Source: Zygnema cylindricum (lineage: Eukaryota; Streptophyta; Zygnematophyceae; Zygnematales; Zygnemataceae). From it: DNA of 64,000 nt. Positions 10,254 to 23,155 of the stretch are shown one piece after another (within the stretch, counting starts at the first letter, position 1; every line of letters begins with the position of its first letter). The translations under genes were made by a program, and so were the position numbers. Below the pieces are notes generated by a model. The model saw only the letters and a program-made list of their open reading frames with translations. It was not told the DNA's origin and ran no database searches. The stretch is from the NCBI GenBank assembly GCA_037447655.1, contig JBBHKE010001907.1, forward strand, positions 189,125 to 253,124, in the 5' to 3' direction.

Positions 10254-12666
10254 ATGCCCAGAAATCGAGGAGAGGAGTGGGAGCACGTGAAGGCTGCAAA
10301 CGGTGGGATTCTCCTGGCCAACGGATTATGCATCTGTATTTATTGCAACTTCGAATATAACGCCCAAGCGACGAGGATCAGAAATCATCTCCTTGGAAAC
10401 GTAAAAAATGCAGGGATTAGAGCCTGCACAATGTGCACAGATGAGGTGAAGGAGGAGTTTTGTGCATCGGAAACCCAAAAATCTGCAACTTCCTCTCAAA
10501 AACGTGTAATTTCCGACTTGGATGATCTCACCAGTAGTTTTCCATCGATTCCTAGTCCCAAAGTAAGAGGGGTGCAGACTAGAATACAGGATGCTTTTAA
10601 TAAGTGTAATAAGAAAGAGGTCGATTTAGCATGGGCCACAGCTTTCTTCGCCAATGGATTGCCATTCCGACTTTTAGAGGATCCATATTTCAAGCCAGCG
10701 GTGAATAAGACCGGTGTTCTAGGAGGATCTTACAAGTTACCAATCCTTAGTGCAATGAGAAATCGTCTCCTGTTAGAGACCAAGGCGAAGTGGAGAAAGA
10801 TTTAGCAAGTTACGAGGAAACTATTTCTCTCACCAGTGCCACGATCACGTCAGACGGGTGGACAGCAACCGACGATAAACCTCTCCTAAATATTCTAGCT
10901 GTCACCCCGAAAGGTGACATGTTTTTGACGGCGGAAGACACCAGTGGGCATATTAAGGACGCTAACTTCATATGTCAGGTGTTGGAGAAGGGAGTGCTTG
11001 CTATAGGGGTGGAGAATGTGGTGCAGATTATTACCGATTCTGCCCTAGTGAACAAGGCTGCAGCATCGTTGCTCGCGACAAAGTACCCTTCTATCACGTG
11101 GACGCCATGCGCTTCGCACATTCTCGACCTGCTGTTGGAAAATTGGAGTAGGTTGTCGTTTATGTCAAAACCTATCCGAGAGGCGAAAAAAAATTATAAA
11201 ATTCATCACTAAACATAGCATGAGTGTAGCCATATTCAATCGAATTTCTAAACTTCGGCTTCTAAAACCTGGAGAGACTAGGTTTGCTACTAATTTTATT
11301 ATGCTCCAAAGGTTATTAGATGTGAAAGAGAGTTTGGAGCGTTTAATGTTTGATAACGAATTCAAGGAATGGGTGGGGTAACCTATGTACAGGATAAAGG
11401 GGGCTAAGGTTAGGGGCCACATTCTAAGCACGGAGTTTTGGGTTAGAGTGAGTGAAGCCGTGTCAATTTCAGAACCGGTGGTAAGGTTGATGAGGGAGTG
11501 CGACAAAGGTGGCCCGAATGTGGGGAAGGTTTACCACGGTTTTTACGTGATTGGTCAGTTTTTGGACAATTTAGCTTGCGCTGGAGGAGGTAATATTCAA
11601 GAGGGCATGCAGACTTTGGAAGAGTTGAAGACGGCTTGGGTGGCGAGGTGGAAGATGGCCTACAGCCCGATTTATGCGGCCGGTTTTGTACTCGATCCGA
11701 AGTATCAGAATCTTGCATATGGGCAACGTGCTAACTCGACAGTTATGGACGGTTTTGAGATAATGTTGGAGAGGATGCTTCCAAATGTGGAGGAGATAGA
11801 AGAAGCCCACATGCATTATTCAAAACATAAACTTTTTGAGGGAGTTTTTGGTAGGGAAATAACAAAATCTTGTGCAAAGAAAATGCCGGCGTGGAATTGG
11901 TGTCATGACTTTGGCCATGCCAATCCTATCTTGCAGAAGGTTGCAACAAAAATACTTGCGCAATGCTCAGCTGCAAGCTCCTGTGAGCGTAATTGGTAGT
12001 GTTGTGTATCGGTAAAAAAGTTATCGCGATAACACCGATACCGATAGTTATCGGTTATCGAACGGTCAAAGCTACCGATATATTTGTACTTTCTGTACTT
12101 TCTGTCCGCAATACACGTGGCAGGTTTCCAGTGGATCCCAAGGAAGAAAGGGACAAGCCATAACGTCGGATGTGAAAGGTACATCTTTTTATCTGGAGCC
12201 GTACTAAAACTGTACATATCTTATGCCGGCTACGGTACTTTCGGCCTGTACAAATGATCTGATTGGTAGGCACCTCAGTACGTTTATTTTTGTTTATGAT
12301 TTACGTGTATGATTTGCCGTACTTTTATCTATACGGTTCGTACATATATCTCCGTACCGATATATTGATTATCGGCTACCCGAAAAGAGGCCCGTATCGG
12401 TTATCGGCAAATCCTTACCGATACACAACACTAGTAATTGGTCAACATATGACCATATACACTCAAAAAAAAGAAATAGATTAACGACTAAAGGGGCTAA
12501 TGACCTGGTATGGGTTTTCACTAATTTCAGACTGTTAAAGAAAACAAAGGATGTTAGCTATGAAAAGAGCATGGTGGCATGGGAAGAAGAGGAAGGGGAA
12601 GTAGGGGAAGAGGGTTCGGATGAAGACATCATGGACGTCGATGTAGGGGAAGAGGATTTAGAGTAG
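10254..12666 (+). pseudogene. hAT-family transposase (BED finger, DUF659-like, hAT dimerisation), disrupted
   Basis: Starts MPRNRGEEWEHV and has a BED-type finger (CIYCNFEY...RIRNHLLG). Next come an SYKLPI block and a DUF659-like segment (TITSDGWTATDDKPLLNI, then DSALVNKAA, TPCASHILDLLLE). The C-terminal dimerisation region (AAGFVLDPKYQN, SAASSCERNW) continues after the MITE as STYDHIHSKKRNRLT and ends with an acidic tail and stop at 12664-12666. Breaks: a one-base frameshift near 10790, a second in an A8 run near 11190, an in-frame TAA near 11380, and the 437-bp MITE at 11997-12433 inside the most conserved motif. Not functional as it stands. Confidence 0.85.
11997..12433. mobile_element. 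hAT MITE nested in the transposase gene (437 bp)
   Basis: Perfect 16-bp terminal inverted repeats TAGTGTTGTGTATCGG and CCGATACACAACACTA. A perfect 8-bp target duplication GTAATTGG lies at 11989-11996 and 12434-12441. Removing the element plus one duplication restores the reading frame at the SCERNWS motif. Internal sequence (CACGTGGCAGG, ACCTTTCACATCCGAC on the complement) is shared with 34437-35326. Confidence 0.95.
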
Positions 12667-12899
12667 AGATAGACGAAAAATATGTATTTTTTTTTTATTA
12701 ATGTGATTGATATTTTTTAAATATCTTGTTTTTATATGTCGTGCAAATTGCTGAATGTGAAAAATAAAAAATGTCATTAGTTCTTGGTCTATATTTTATT
12801 TTTGGACTAATGCGCTGTCTGCGAGATAGAGAAAGAAGGCAGACAGAAGGCGGCCATGTCTGTCTGTCAGATAGGCTCGGACAGACGAAATTTCACAAA

Positions 12900-12985
12900 A
12901 TTATACCTTCGTGACATTCGAACCTGGGTGCGTCACCACCGCAGCGTAACCTAAGGTGGACATCTGAACTACCAGTTGGTGAAGA
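12900..12985 (-). repeat. tRNA-related SINE-like sequence
   Basis: On the minus strand an A-box-like CTGGTAGTTCAGATG is followed about 45 bp later by a B-box-like GGTTCGAATGTC, with CCACC...GGTGG between. The layout is that of a tRNA-derived Pol III promoter. The cloverleaf is imperfect, so a genuine tRNA gene is unlikely. It lies in the 3' part of the hAT element. Confidence 0.45.
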
Positions 12986-13227
12986 ATTTTTGACACCAGC
13001 AAAGAGTGTGATAAAAATATAAAGAATTTATTGTTTTACCTCTCATTCAACTCAAAAAACTTGCAAACTGCGTTATATGTAATAGTTTTTTGTTTTTTTA
13101 TGTACAGAATAGTACGGAAGGAAATTCATTAACGATTTTTTACGATTTGATCAAAAGGTACAATGCGTTTGTTACGTATAATTCGTCGCGTACGGTACGT
13201 TCGCACTAATCGCCGTGAACAACTATG

Positions 13228-14424
13228 TGTAAAAAACATAGATGCCCTGTACGAATGTACTGGTCACCCCATACTATACGTGTGTATAAGAGCACGTATA
13301 ATAGGAGATGACCAGATATAGCGTTTCCACTCGTTTTAACACTTTTGAGCATAGTTCAAAAGTAGGCGTTTTATGGTAGGCCTTTGGTAGGCGCAAGTTG
13401 TGTTATGGGCTTTTCATGTGATCTTCTTAGGTCGCTACTTTGATCGCTACTTTGATCAGCGACCATCCGATGACGTTTAATTCTCTATCGAACGATGCGC
13501 AACTCAACCCTGTTACCTTTCTTTTTCATTTTGCGACCAATACAATATGGGTCTTAAGGGCATAATGTATGTTTTGCGTACAATAGGCATACTGTATGGG
13601 CCTACATTCACCTACTTTTGAACTATGCTTTTGAGCTACGGTTTTAACGACTCAAAAATTCAGGCCACTTGGGAAACGCACGTGACGTCTCTTGTTTTGA
13701 AAGGACTTCCATAGTTCATTTCCGATATTACTTGCATTCCCGTCACCGCACATCTATCTGTCTTCGTACATGCACCTACTGTACAATAACCAGATAAACA
13801 CGTGTCAAAATTTTTGTACAATGCCGAACCGCGGGAAATGGCCACGTTTTTAAGATTGACGCTCTTTTGTTCCAATGCTGTAGCCAATTGGACCGACTGA
13901 CACGGGTCGACATTCGAAGCTCTCTTGCTGGGCTATTTTCGTCTGTTTCGAACTTTCTGCTGACCCTTTCTTCTCTTTTGTTCCCTTAGATTCTCTTTTG
14001 TTCTACTAATTTTTCCCTCCCTGCGACAAGCAGAAAAGACTGGGAAGTTTAGCCAAAACGTAACATTGCTGTCCATCCTTCAAATACTTTCTTGCTCCTT
14101 TTTGCACCTGCATGTGCACCATGTAGGCTACAGTAGCAGAAAGTAAAAATGGGCGACATAACAGTACTGAATCTTGGGGGCTCCTTAAGCTGACATCGTA
14201 GCATTCCATGGTGCATAGCGTTAACGTATCGAATTGTATATAAAAAATTGTACAACCTTCATCAAATTCGCTACGTTTCTTGAAAACAACCTGAACACAA
14301 CCTGAAACAGCCTGAAGACAGTTTGAAAAATAGGTCGTCTCTACAAAAAAAATTCCCATGCACACAACCTGTTAAGGACATTAGAACAAATAGGTTTTCA
14401 GGTGCTGAAAGGGATAAGTTTGAA
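13228..14424. other. Intergenic region upstream of the ABC1 kinase gene
   Basis: 13265-13345 repeats 3605-3680. The rest shows no coding signal. The last few hundred bases presumably contain the promoter and 5' UTR of the kinase gene, but no convincing TATA box was picked out. Confidence 0.5.
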
Positions 14425-16602
14425 ATGGGCCGTAGGAAGGAAGAACATGTGGTCAAAAAGAGTGGTTCGGGAGGTGGACCTGTTGTACTTCTTGTCGCAG
14501 GGGCAGGAATTTTTGGCAGGTTGCTGGTAAATGTAGCAAAGATTGGTGTAGTTCTGACAGCCAAGACATTTTGCTCTCGCGCTTGGCCAATTCTTCGAGG
14601 AACATGCCTCCTTCAGTTACAGCCATTGCGGAATCAGGTTAAAACTGCATTTTTAAAAAACGCTACATCGGTTTTAGGATGGAACTACCTAACAAGAACT
14701 ATGTTAGGGTCATTTTCTTATTCTGCTTCTGTGTCAATGCTTTCAAGTCAAATTTAATTTTGTCGCTGAAGTCGCCAAAACGAAAGTATTCCTCATGATG
14801 CTAATTCGTAACTGATTTTGTTGAGGCAGTGGTTTATGAGCTGGAAGTATTCCAGGAAAGCTTTATTCTTCTCTAATGTTTCTATATACAGTGATATTTG
14901 CTTCATTTAGACTAGCAGACAGAAAACTGCTCATTTTCTTTGACTGTTGCTGATATACATTGTTAATGCTTTATTTGCCACTTACTTCTGCGTTATCTGC
15001 ATGAACGGTGCCCCATTCTGAAAAATCTTTTCTGGTTTTACCTGGATCTTTGTTTGAATGCTTTGCTCAGTGACACCACGATCTTCTCTTTCTAAGGTTC
15101 TCCTTTGCTTTTTATTCGACTGTGCTTTTTGCAATCAGCTTCCCAAGCCTGTAAAAACGCTCACAGCGCCTTTTCAGCCATTTTCTCTCCCAATGTTGGC
15201 CATAAGTTTTTCGACACCTCTAGTCCAATATTTCTGTCCTGACCTTTGGCGAACATTACGATACTGGCGTCGCTTACTTCCCATTTATGCAGGGTAAGCA
15301 GCTGTTTAAAGTGTTCGTATTTTGTTTGCAAAAAAGTTCTGCTTCTTGTTACGTTACAGTTGAATTTTATTTCAGCCTTAACTTCTGCAAAATTTCTGCG
15401 TTAACAAATGAACAATATAAGAATATTTTCTTCCTTTTATGGCAAGTAATTCGAGTGAGGCTTGTCAAGAATTGTGCTCAATCTGCGGTTTACACCCTCT
15501 TGAATTCTTTTTTTTTAATCCAACTTGCTTTTAATTTATTTTATTTTTTTCCTTTTTGGCTTTCTCCGTCACTCAAGAGGTGTCATGATGTTTTGTGAGG
15601 TCAGCCAGGTACATGAAGACCAAATATACTGTAAGAGGAAAACCGAGAGAAGAGCGAGATCAGATTTGGGCAGTGCGTCATGAATGGGGAGGCGAAAAGG
15701 TTTATCAGCTCACACTGGAAATGAGCGGGTTTTATGTTAAATCTGCCCAAGTTCTGGCAAGCAAATCTGTAAGTAACCTCTTTAAAGCACTCAAAGCGGT
15801 TTAGTCTCTCCCATCCGAGACTACGTAAAATTTCCATTGAGTGACGAACTTAATTCTGAAGGTTGCATAATGAGTGCGGGAGGTCATGTGTTCACGGCAT
15901 ATTCTCTCTTAGTTGTTGCGATGGTTCAATGGCTTTGTTGTGGGTTAACAGGGAGGTGGCAACCACTTGGGCAAATATGATTATGGAAATGCCAGCTTAT
16001 TGGCTGTGAAGGTTCATAATGGGATGTTTCCAATACTGCTGTACTTCAACTTTACAGGATTTTATGCCTGAACCTTGGACTCGCCGACTCTCAACTCTAT
16101 TTGATAGTGCTCCACCAAGGCCTTTTGCAGAAGTATCACGCAGTATTAGACAACAACTGGCTCTCACACCGTACAACTCAAATTTATCCTCTGGCAAAAG
16201 TGGATTGCCGCAACTGAGTTCTGCATTCTTAGAAGTTGATTCGACTGCTTTGGCTGCCGCCTCAATTGCCCAGGTCAGCACTTATCTCCAAGTATCATGT
16301 TTTACTGTATCATCGTTTCTTCATAAAGTAGTCTAAACGAACTGTTAAATGTAGAGGGGGGATAGGCTGGTTTTTCACCACCTATGTAAAGTCACTATGG
16401 ATGCTTAAAGTCTTCATAAATTTCAGACCTAAACAGTGGTCCACACTTATCTATTTGTTGCTTCTAATTCAGCAATTGAAACTAGAATGGTTCAAACTAG
16501 TTCCACTGAGAGATGAGAGAGAGAGAGGGAGAGGGAGAGATAGAGAGAGAGAGAGGGAGAGATAGAGAGAGAAAGAGAGAGAGAGGGAGAGAGAGAAAGA
16601 GA

Positions 16603-16697
<95 letters not shown>

Positions 16698-19600
16698 GGT
16701 GAGGGAGGGAGATCATCCAGGCTGCAAATTATGTGCCATGGAAATGCTTTTGAAAAAGTACATAACACATTTGCAATAAGTCATGTGCATTTTTTCCTCA
16801 AAAATATTAATTCGGTGGCCATGTTTTTTGCAAGCTGTATCTCGTAATAGGATTCTGGCAGCTTCCTGACTTGATATCAAAAGATTGTTTCTTGTGGGAT
16901 GTAGTTGTTTTTTTGTTAATATACAAAACTTTTGTGTTGTTTTAAGTTCTGTATTTCCTAGCGGACTTAACAATCTTTAAATACTGTTCTCCTGTTTTTA
17001 AGCTTTTTTCTACTTGTATTTGAGGTTGATCCGCTTGATGCAAAAAAGGTCCTCTTTTATTTAGTAATTTCTCCTTATATGTTTTTTCAATACCCTGCTT
17101 TGATTGTTTTTACTTCCACCAGGTGCATGCTGCTCGACTATTAGATGGGACACCTGTCGTTATAAAGGTCCAACATTTGGGAATGAAAAGTTTAATGGAT
17201 TCAGACTTACGAAATATTGGACGAGTTGCCAAGTTCTTGAAAAGTCAACTGCCATTCGACCTCTCGGCTGTAAGTTCTCGAGAAAGGATATGTCTGATTG
17301 TGTTCGAAAGGATATGTATCACATGGCTGGTTGCAGCAGTTTAAATGAAATCAGTGCCAGAATTGTTTCTTGTCACTTATCTTTTTGCCTTCCTCATTTG
17401 ACCTTTTTGTGACATCGGTTCGTAGAAAGAAATTGCTATAGGGTTTGTTTCTTTTAAAACATCATTTAGAGGTTTCGGATAATCTGATGGATGACTTGTT
17501 GCCACAGATCGTGCAAGAGATTCAAACTACTATTCCTAAGGAATTTGACTTCAATCGGGAAGTTGCTTTCATGACGAAGATCAAAGAGAGCCTTGAGAAT
17601 AATGTATTGGAGGAAATCGTCTGTCCCTATCCTTTCACAGAGCTTTGTGCTGAACAGATGATTGTCATGCAAGTAAGCTCCGAGAACATTCAAATATAAT
17701 ACTCCTTGCATTGCTATTAGAGTTAGTGAAATTATTAGTGTTGAATTGGATTTAGTATCAACTACACTGTATTGTGTTGTGCCACCTGGCTCATTATGGG
17801 ATACTTAACAAAACAAAGTTATAAACACTAATTTATGACTTTGGGTCAAAAATTCCCTTGCTCTAATGTTAGTGGCTTTAACTTTGATAGCGATAGGCTA
17901 AGTAGTCATGAACCAGAGAACCAAATTAGCAAATGCCACTGGTCTAAGACTTTCCTTTTAAGATCCTCCAACAGGCTATCAATCGCCGGCACAACAAAGC
18001 CATTAAAACGGAGTAGCAAGTCTCGTAAGTTTGCCCCACTGGGCCAATCCTTATTGTAGGGAGCAATGCCTTTCGTACCAAGCGAATCTAGTTTTACAGG
18101 ACTACATTTGTATCTGATGAAGAATTTGACTCATTGTTGAAGCTCTGAACTCTGGACACTCATTTTTTGTTTCTTCCTGATTTGGATAAGCCAATCAGGC
18201 AATGTTTTAGTTTTATTTGTGGCCGATTTGACTCAGTCAATTCCAATCATTCTAGTTATTGCTCGAAACAATAGTTGTTTCAGCCGATTTTTGCCTTCTT
18301 TATTTTTGCCATTCAGGCCCAAAGTTGATGAGCCATTTCTGGCAATTATTCTGATATTATTAATTCTCCAGTGAATCGCTCCTGGAGTAAAAATATTATT
18401 AGTGTGGGGTTTGTATTAGTGTTATCGATTCTGTTTCCAAATGACACTTCCAAATGACATGTCTGTTTTTGAACCGCTAAGAGAATCGGCATCAAGAAAA
18501 AAAAAATAGTATTGTTAACGCTATTTTGTGGTCAAAAGACTAAAAAATAGGCACCGATGGTTAACCGTGCACAAGCTGGCATCAGTCATTGCTTGCCATT
18601 GACGGAAAGGGGTAGAGGGGGAGGGAGGGGGAGGGGGAGGGGGAGGGAGAAAGACAGGGAGAAAGGGGAGGGAGAGGGAGAGGGAAAGGGGGAGGGAAGA
18701 GGGTGAGAGAGGGAGAGAGGAAGAGAGGGAGAGAGGGAGAGAGGGAGGGAGGGAGGGAGAGGGGAAGAGGTGGAGAGGAACCATGGTACTCTCCTTCTCT
18801 TGACTTGGTTTTTCTTTTATGTTAATTGTTTTTTTTTTTTTCCCCTACTCGATTCCCATTTTCTTCTCTTCAATTGCGGGTCGTTGCAGGTTTGTCAGGA
18901 ATGATTTATTTATCTTGCTCGGATCGTAAGATAAGTTGATAGTGAAGGTTTTGACTGGTGTGAAGAGGGTTTGTGTGTAAAAAAATGGAAAGAGTTCACA
19001 TTGCCTCGTCTTGATTTCACTTTCTACAGAATATTCTGAAACATAACTGGGAACCTACAATTAAAGAATTTAATAACTCTCATACTAAAATGTGCATCTT
19101 CAAGATCAGTGGACAGCAACATCATTCAAATAAAAAACTTTGTATACTGACATATACTTGGAGAGGTGAGGTCTATTTTTACAGAAGCTCGAAGGGATTC
19201 CATTCACGCAAATACTAAGGCCGTCGGCTGACCCTGTCTTACAAGTAAAAGCTGGGAAAGCTCTGAATGGCCTTATAAAAGCTTATGGGCAAATGCTACT
19301 AGTTGATGGTATTTTTCACGCCGATCCTCATCCGGGAAACCTTCTCTTGATGCCAAATGGATGTATTGCCCTCCTCGATTACGGACAGTCTAAGGTTCTT
19401 TTGGAAGGAACGCGTTTAAAATTTGCTCGTCTTGTTCTCGCATTGGCTGGAGGAAACAAAGATGAGATTGGGGAAGCTTTGACTGCCGCAGGAATGACTT
19501 TTGGGAGTGATGATTTGAGCAAAGCAGATAATAGTATTTTGGCGAAACTCGCATATATTATGTTCGATACGAGACCTCTCCCAGAGGCGCAAGTTTCTCC

Positions 19601-20299
19601 CATGGCCGCCGACTCTCTTCTTCAAACCAATCCACTCACAGCTTTCAATCAGGACTTTTGGCTGGTAATGCTACTTTTTTTCTATTTTTACCTTTTTTTC
19701 ATCTTTTCTCCCCAGTGTTTGCACATTTTGTTTATCTATTATGATAGCGTCTTCAGGTTTAGAAACAGATCGTGTACTAAGGCAGACTAAGCATGGGAAT
19801 TGGATGTTGGAAGAGAAAACGAGCTTATTTATGTAAATGTAACTTGTTTTCTGTTGCTTTTTTCAAAGCTTGATTGGTCAGAAATTGGGTCAAGAGACTT
19901 GTCAAACTATCACCTTCTGTGATTGTACTTGTGCAGTATGTATCTCATATTTTGTTGCCCGTGAATGGTTAAACAATTGTCCTTTCTTAGTGTACTACTG
20001 CTATATATCTCACATTTTATCGACCGTGAGTAGTTAAACAATTGTTCTTTCTTAGTGTACTTTAGCTATATATCTCATATTTTGTCAACCGTTTTTGTTT
20101 TTTTCAGGTTGTAAGAACAGTGCTCCTTTTGAGGGGACTTTGCAATTCTCTCCAATTGGATATTTCGGCAGCGGTCATATGGCAACCATATGCACAAAAT
20201 GGTTTGCAGAATCCACCACTAGATGACAAGAACGCAAAAGATTTTTTAACTCATCTAAATCAGCTAAATCATATCCCAAATGGAGTCAAAAGTAGATAA
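14425..20299 (+). CDS. ABC1/UbiB (aarF)-family atypical protein kinase
   Basis: Proposed exons 14425-14637, 15139-15293, 15609-15768, 16058-16273, 17123-17269, 17472-17672, 19185-19664 and 20108-20299 give 587 codons plus stop. The last six are well supported; the first two and the start are tentative (an upstream in-frame ATG is at 14323). Family signatures: KSAQ (167-170) at the KxGQ position, AAAS loop (242-245), VVIK lysine (K263), EFDFNREV (E327), catalytic HADPHPGN (409-416) and LLDYGQ metal-binding Asp (D429); FW(L)[11 protein letters not shown] near the end recalls one plant ABC1K subgroup. ABC1 kinases act in mitochondria or plastids on isoprenoid-quinone metabolism. The N-terminus has a hydrophobic stretch ([14 protein letters not shown]) but the compartment cannot be decided here. 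Confidence 0.88.
16513..16700. repeat. GA microsatellite in an ABC1K intron
   Basis: Interrupted then pure (GA)n ending in a G run, inside the 16274-17122 intron. Confidence 0.95.
18603..18780. repeat. Purine-only G/A tract in an ABC1K intron
   Basis: About 180 bases of GGGAGG/GAGA units on the plus strand within the 17673-19184 intron. Confidence 0.9.
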
Positions 20300-20418
20300 G
20301 TGTTTAAGAGTTATATTCACCCTATGCATAATTATTTCCTGTTGGTCCTAGGTGCTAGCAATTCTCGAAAATATGTTTTTTTTATATATAATACGGGATT
20401 GTATATGATTTATCCATG

Positions 20419-20424
20419 AATAAA
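20419..20424 (+). terminator. Polyadenylation signal AATAAA of the ABC1 kinase gene
   Basis: AATAAA 120 bp after the stop codon; a TG-rich stretch (20442-20462) follows. Confidence 0.55.
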
Positions 20425-23155
20425 GACTTTTGAGGGCTTCTATCTCTGTGTGTGTGTGTGTCAAGTTTCTTTGTATCTCTGACCGTATGGTGAAGTAATT
20501 TTTCTGGTCTCTTCTTTTGAATACATTCATTGTGTATCATTTGAACACATAGACAAATTTTTGGTTTATGTGGATTTGGTGATTGAACTTTACGGCCGTT
20601 TTTGACTAAGGAGTCTGTTATGACTTTTAGGAGTGTGTCCTTTTGGTGTCAATTTTGGCTTTCAAGGATACGTTTCCATAATATCCTGCGATTGTATTCA
20701 GTCAAACAACTCGTTTAGCGTGTTCTTTAATTTTGTTGACATGTGAAACTTACTATTCCCAGTGGGGTACATGTTTATCTTTTCTCGTCTTTGTGCCAAC
20801 TTGCAATCTCGCTTTTAGTGAGTAATTGCCACTTTTCTTATATATTCGTCTCCCTGTGTGCTTACAATTGATGGAAATACAAGAAAAGCACGACATGAAA
20901 ATGGTGGCTTCTAGTTTAAAAATTATAGGGGAGGAAACATTTGTAGAGCATGTAAAACATGCGCATACATCTGTGAAATTGTAGACACATTAGGGAAATT
21001 GATGGAGTTCCTATTCCATTCCATTCCATTCCATGTTCCATTACCTGAATGTTCCCATCCAGCCAGCCCCATTCCTGTTCGTTCCTTTGACTATTCCTCT
21101 TCTTCCACTTTCCTATGTTGTTCATTCCCTTCCTTCCATCTTCCATTATTTCATCCATCCCTTCCCATCCATTCCATTCTTTCCTCCACCACCCCTGTCC
21201 CTAATTTGGCCCCCCCCCCCCCCCCCCCCCCCCCCTCGTATCAGCAATACTCCCCTCCTTCCACCCTCCCCACTCAACCAGCAACGGTAGTTCCCCCTCC
21301 CATACCAAATACATTTCCGGTCCTAACCCTTCCCCCTCCTTCCTCGAAGACACTTCGAGAACGCTTTCATGGTTCCATTTTGTAGAGTTTATGATTTGTT
21401 TTGCAATGTCTTGCCTTTTGAGGTGAGTGCTTGTTTGTTCCTTTATCGCACGTGGAAATATTCCTCTCAAGATTTTTGATCTCCTTACGACGACTTACCT
21501 ATTCGTAGTCACCGAGCTACAACAGTGGATTCTCCCATCCCCGTGACTGACGTAGTATATTGGTTGGTGACCCATCCCTTTTGTATATAACTCTAGACCA
21601 TGGTCATTCAATTTTCATGGTTATTATCGCCTCTTCAGTTTGGAGTGGCAACTCGGGGAGGTTGTGAGGCCTTGGTTCACGACATTTAGGATTTGTTAGA
21701 TCTCCATCCAGATTAGTGAGTTCTTCGGGTTGACGTTTCAAAAGTTTACAATACAATTTATATGAACGTTTGTGGCATTTGTTCTTCTTGCGCGCCATCA
21801 CTTTTGTCTCACCTCTTTCCACCTTTGTTGATTACCACCATTTCCTCCGAGTTTCTTCACGTGCCCACTCTTTGGGACCCTTAATCTAGTGTAGCTTTCG
21901 TTTCATCAATTTTTTTTATCGTACATTACATGACCACTCAACTCATTAGTACCCTCAAAGTTGTGGCTTGCCCCCCCTCATCCACCATTACTCGACCATC
22001 ATGTTTGGTCGTGCGATTGTGTTTTTCAACTTGATCATTTGCCTCGTTTCTCGCATGGGTGCGAGTTGATTCAGACGCACGACATTGTTGTACCACCATT
22101 GATGCTATTAATTTTGAAGGGACGGGTTCACATTTTGTTCTTTCGTGGTAGATTGATATTGTTTTGCCTAATGATTCGTGCGCTCGACATGTTAGAGTGG
22201 TAGCGGGTGACGTTGGTAGGAAGAGAGACCGTGATTATGTACACCACGATCATACAAATGACTTTATTGTGATAGGAGGCGAAGGAGTTGCTTTGGATAG
22301 ATTCCTCCGTACTTGTGGTCGAAGTTATTTTGAGAATAGGGCCTTGGGAGCCCTCCTGCTTCTGTCCTCTTTTCATTGTCATAATTGTTTGTGGCTTTAC
22401 GTGAAGTGCAAGCTTTTTTCCTCCTTTTGAACTCCGATTGTTTTTATTAATCGTTGACGTGTTCCAAAACTCAGTCAACTTGTTCCGCCGAGCCCGAGAG
22501 ATTAAAGGGTTGCTTTTTGTAGTCTTTTAGATAAGTTGACGCTCGGTTAGGCAGTTTTAATTTTGCGTTGCCATTTTCCTTTCGTTTTTTTGCTTGTTGT
22601 TCTTTTCAAGTGTCTTTGTTAGCTTGCCGTTTGTGTTAGTTGATTTCGCTATATTTTTCCTTTTAGTAGAGTTTGGTTTTTGCCTTTCGTTTTTTGTTAC
22701 ATGTACTCCAATGCTTTACCATCGTGCTTTTATAATAAAATTGCTGCATTGTACACCCCATTATTACTTAGTTCTCACCTTCGGAAAATCCATTGACGTC
22801 ACCATCGCGATACGGGGTGATACATGTTGTCCCCCCCCCCCAACCCGTGAGTTAAAACGACGTGAACTTTTTACTGTTTTGTTACCGGTAGTATATTCTA
22901 TCTGGGCGATTTTTGGGAATCTTGTTTGTCGGCGCATCAAAATTGCTGTTCTGATTGTAGACGTCACGCGTGACCCGATTTGCATATGTGAGCATAGACG
23001 TTAGCGAGACTCCACAACCTGCTCCGGTTCAGAACCACGCAGTCGTCCGTAATTTTTTCCAAAAGGTTCCAGAAGTCAGTTTTAACCACTTTGGAAACAA
23101 CGGTGTCTTTCTAGGGCCTATTTTTTGCCTACATGAAGGCAGCCCTAACAAAAGC
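20425..23155. other. Intergenic region: low-complexity DNA and undecoded sequence
   Basis: 20999-21200 is rich in TTCCATTCCA pentamers and 21211-21235 is a long C run. Proline-rich open frames across this stretch come only from the base composition. 21400-23150 has short open frames on both strands without recognisable motifs. A second C run is at 22831-22840. Confidence 0.5.

Larger units (their letters stand above)
9777..13227 (+). mobile_element. hAT DNA transposon carrying a transposase pseudogene
   Basis: The left end CATAGTTGTTCAAATTGCGCG and the right end CAACTATG form short inverted termini. Subterminal regions match the neighbouring deleted copy at both ends. The two elements are separated by 6-8 bp (GGAAAAAC between the AT-proximal ends), about the size of a hAT target duplication, though an exact duplication on the far sides is not clear. 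It encodes the transposase remnant at 10254-12666. Confidence 0.7.

Noticed and set aside
12900-12985. Genuine tRNA gene on the minus strand
   Set aside because: D-arm and anticodon stem do not fold properly; treated as SINE-like.
16469-16779. Open frames of Ser-Leu or Arg-Glu repeats
   Set aside because: Produced by the GA microsatellite inside an intron.
18521-18784. Ser/Leu/Pro-rich minus-strand ORF
   Set aside because: Shadow of the purine tract in an intron.
20999-21385. 128-codon proline-rich ORF
   Set aside because: Comes from TTCCATTCC repeats and a C homopolymer; no splice sites or homology.
21961-22478. Overlapping open frames on both strands before PHS1
   Set aside because: No recognisable motif on either strand; left as undecoded intergenic DNA.
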